From Prosopocoilus inquinatus (Eukaryota > Arthropoda > Insecta > Coleoptera > Lucanidae), in assembly GCA_036172665.1 (NCBI GenBank), contig CM069872.1, positions 25,548,001 through 25,612,000 on the forward strand: a DNA stretch of 64,000 nucleotides, given 5' to 3'. Under the pieces are notes generated by a model. It made no database searches. It had not been told where the DNA came from and saw nothing but the letters and a program-made list of their open reading frames with translations. How positions within the stretch are numbered: the stretch's first letter is position 1; the number at the start of each line of letters is the position of its first letter. Shown one piece after another: positions 63,114 to 64,000 of the stretch. The position numbers were made by a program, and so were the translations under genes.

Positions 63114-64000
63114 CTCGTATTAGCGTTGTTCCTGTGATGTATCTAATCGATCCTTACTTATATATCATGTATTTGACGTTACGAAGGACTCCAGTAACTC
63201 TGATGTGGGATACGATGTTCTCGGACGCAGCAGAAGCTGGAAATAATTTTGAACGAAACAACACGTATTAGCGTTGTTCCTGTGATGTATCTAATCGATC
63301 CTTACTTATCTGCTATGTAATTCGACTTTTCTATGGACTCCAGCAACTCTGATGTGAGATACGAAGTTCTCGAACTCAGCTGAAGCTTGAAAAAGTTTTG
63401 AACGAAATAACACTTATTAGCGTTGTTCCTGTGATGTATCTAATCGATCCTTACTTATCTGCTATGTTATTTGACGTTTCAACGGACTCCAGTATCTCTG
63501 ATGTGAGATACGAAGTTCTCGAACTCAGTAGGAGCTGGAAAAAGTTTTGAACGAAACAACACGTATTAGCGTTGTTCCTATGATGTATCTAATCGATCCT
63601 TACTTATCTATCATGTTATTTGACGTTACGATGAACTCCAGAAACTCTGGTGTGAGATATGAAGTTTTCGGACGCAGCAGAAGCTGGAAATAGTTTTGAA
63701 CGAAACAAAACGTATTAGCGTTGTTCCTGTGATGTATCTAATCGATCCTTATTTATCTATCATGTTATTTGACGTTACGAAAAACTCCAGTAACTCTGAT
63801 GTGAGATATGAAGTTTTCGGACGCAGCAGAAGCTGGAAATAGTTTTGAACGAAACAAAACGTATTAGCGTTGTTCCTGTGATGTATCTAATCGATCCTTA
63901 TTTATCTATCATGTTATTTGACGTTACGAAAAACTCCAGTAACTCTGATGTGAGATATGAAGTATTCGGACGCAGCAGAAGCTGGAAATAGTTTTGAACG

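Larger units (their letters stand above)
38075..64000 (+). repeat. 149-bp satellite array, right segment (~174 monomers, runs off the window)
   Basis: The longest uninterrupted stretch of the satellite. It contains the end of the second 14,347-bp block, the 5,692-bp tandem duplication, and from about 53.8 kb a mosaic of more diverged higher-order copies. A local subfamily with AACAAAACG and CCTTATTTATCTATC occurs in several neighbouring monomers at 57.4-58.0 kb and again at 63.7-64.0 kb. The array is still in full register at 64000, so its true length is unknown. Confidence 0.97.

Noticed and set aside
6494..64000. Hammerhead-ribozyme-like core CTGATGTGAGATACGAAG in each monomer
   Set aside because: The required CUGANGA core would need an A where the monomer has T. 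I saw no GAAA plus cleavage-site arrangement with pairing stems on either strand.
6494..64000. CRISPR array
   Set aside because: The regular spacing is that of whole 149-bp monomers with no unique spacers between short repeats, and the context is eukaryotic.

Overview
The window is eukaryotic repeat DNA, most likely from an insect or another arthropod. The evidence is the mix of elements: a non-autonomous hAT transposon, a TA-flanked palindromic MITE, a decayed BEL/Pao LTR retrotransposon and a jockey/CR1-type non-LTR reverse transcriptase. These sit beside, or inside, a very long satellite array. I found no host protein-coding gene, tRNA, rRNA or CRISPR array, and no bacterial-style operon. 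The species cannot be named from this sequence.

Positions 1-6493 are AT-rich transposon-dense DNA. A complete non-autonomous hAT element lies at 437-2677, with an 11-bp terminal inverted repeat and a perfect 8-bp target duplication. A 210-bp palindromic MITE is nested inside it at 1471-1680. A 173-bp GC-rich unit is tandemly duplicated at 3238-3583, and part of it recurs in inverted orientation at 187-245. Positions 4927-6493 hold the 3' end of a BEL/Pao element on the minus strand: a probable 185-bp LTR plus a broken integrase and C-terminal region. Its upstream part is cut off abruptly at 6494 by satellite DNA.

From 6494 to the end of the window (about 57.5 kb, running off the edge) the DNA is a head-to-tail satellite with a 149-bp monomer, roughly 360 copies. 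The only interruptions are two copies of one 1,801-bp non-LTR retrotransposon insertion. The satellite has a layered history. A 14,347-bp block, with 84 monomers and the retrotransposon, is present twice in tandem (17604-31950 and 31951-46297). A 38-monomer, 5,692-bp block is tandemly duplicated across 41773-53793, overlapping the end of the second large copy. Older 2.4-kb and about 6.3-6.4-kb offsets link other parts. The left 11 kb (6.5-17.6 kb) shows only short-range higher-order order and looks older.

The retrotransposon lacks its endonuclease and has a 7-bp target duplication and a TTA-type tail. It carries an intact 574-residue frame whose first ~20 residues are encoded by satellite DNA. 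An unoccupied copy of its target, with matching flanks, survives at 62165-63113. This gives an internal order of events: satellite diversification, retrotransposon insertion, 14.3-kb duplication by in-register unequal exchange, and (order less certain) the 5.7-kb duplication. No new functional system is demonstrated. The most interesting object is this readable record of satellite turnover and the chimeric satellite-RT frame it carries.
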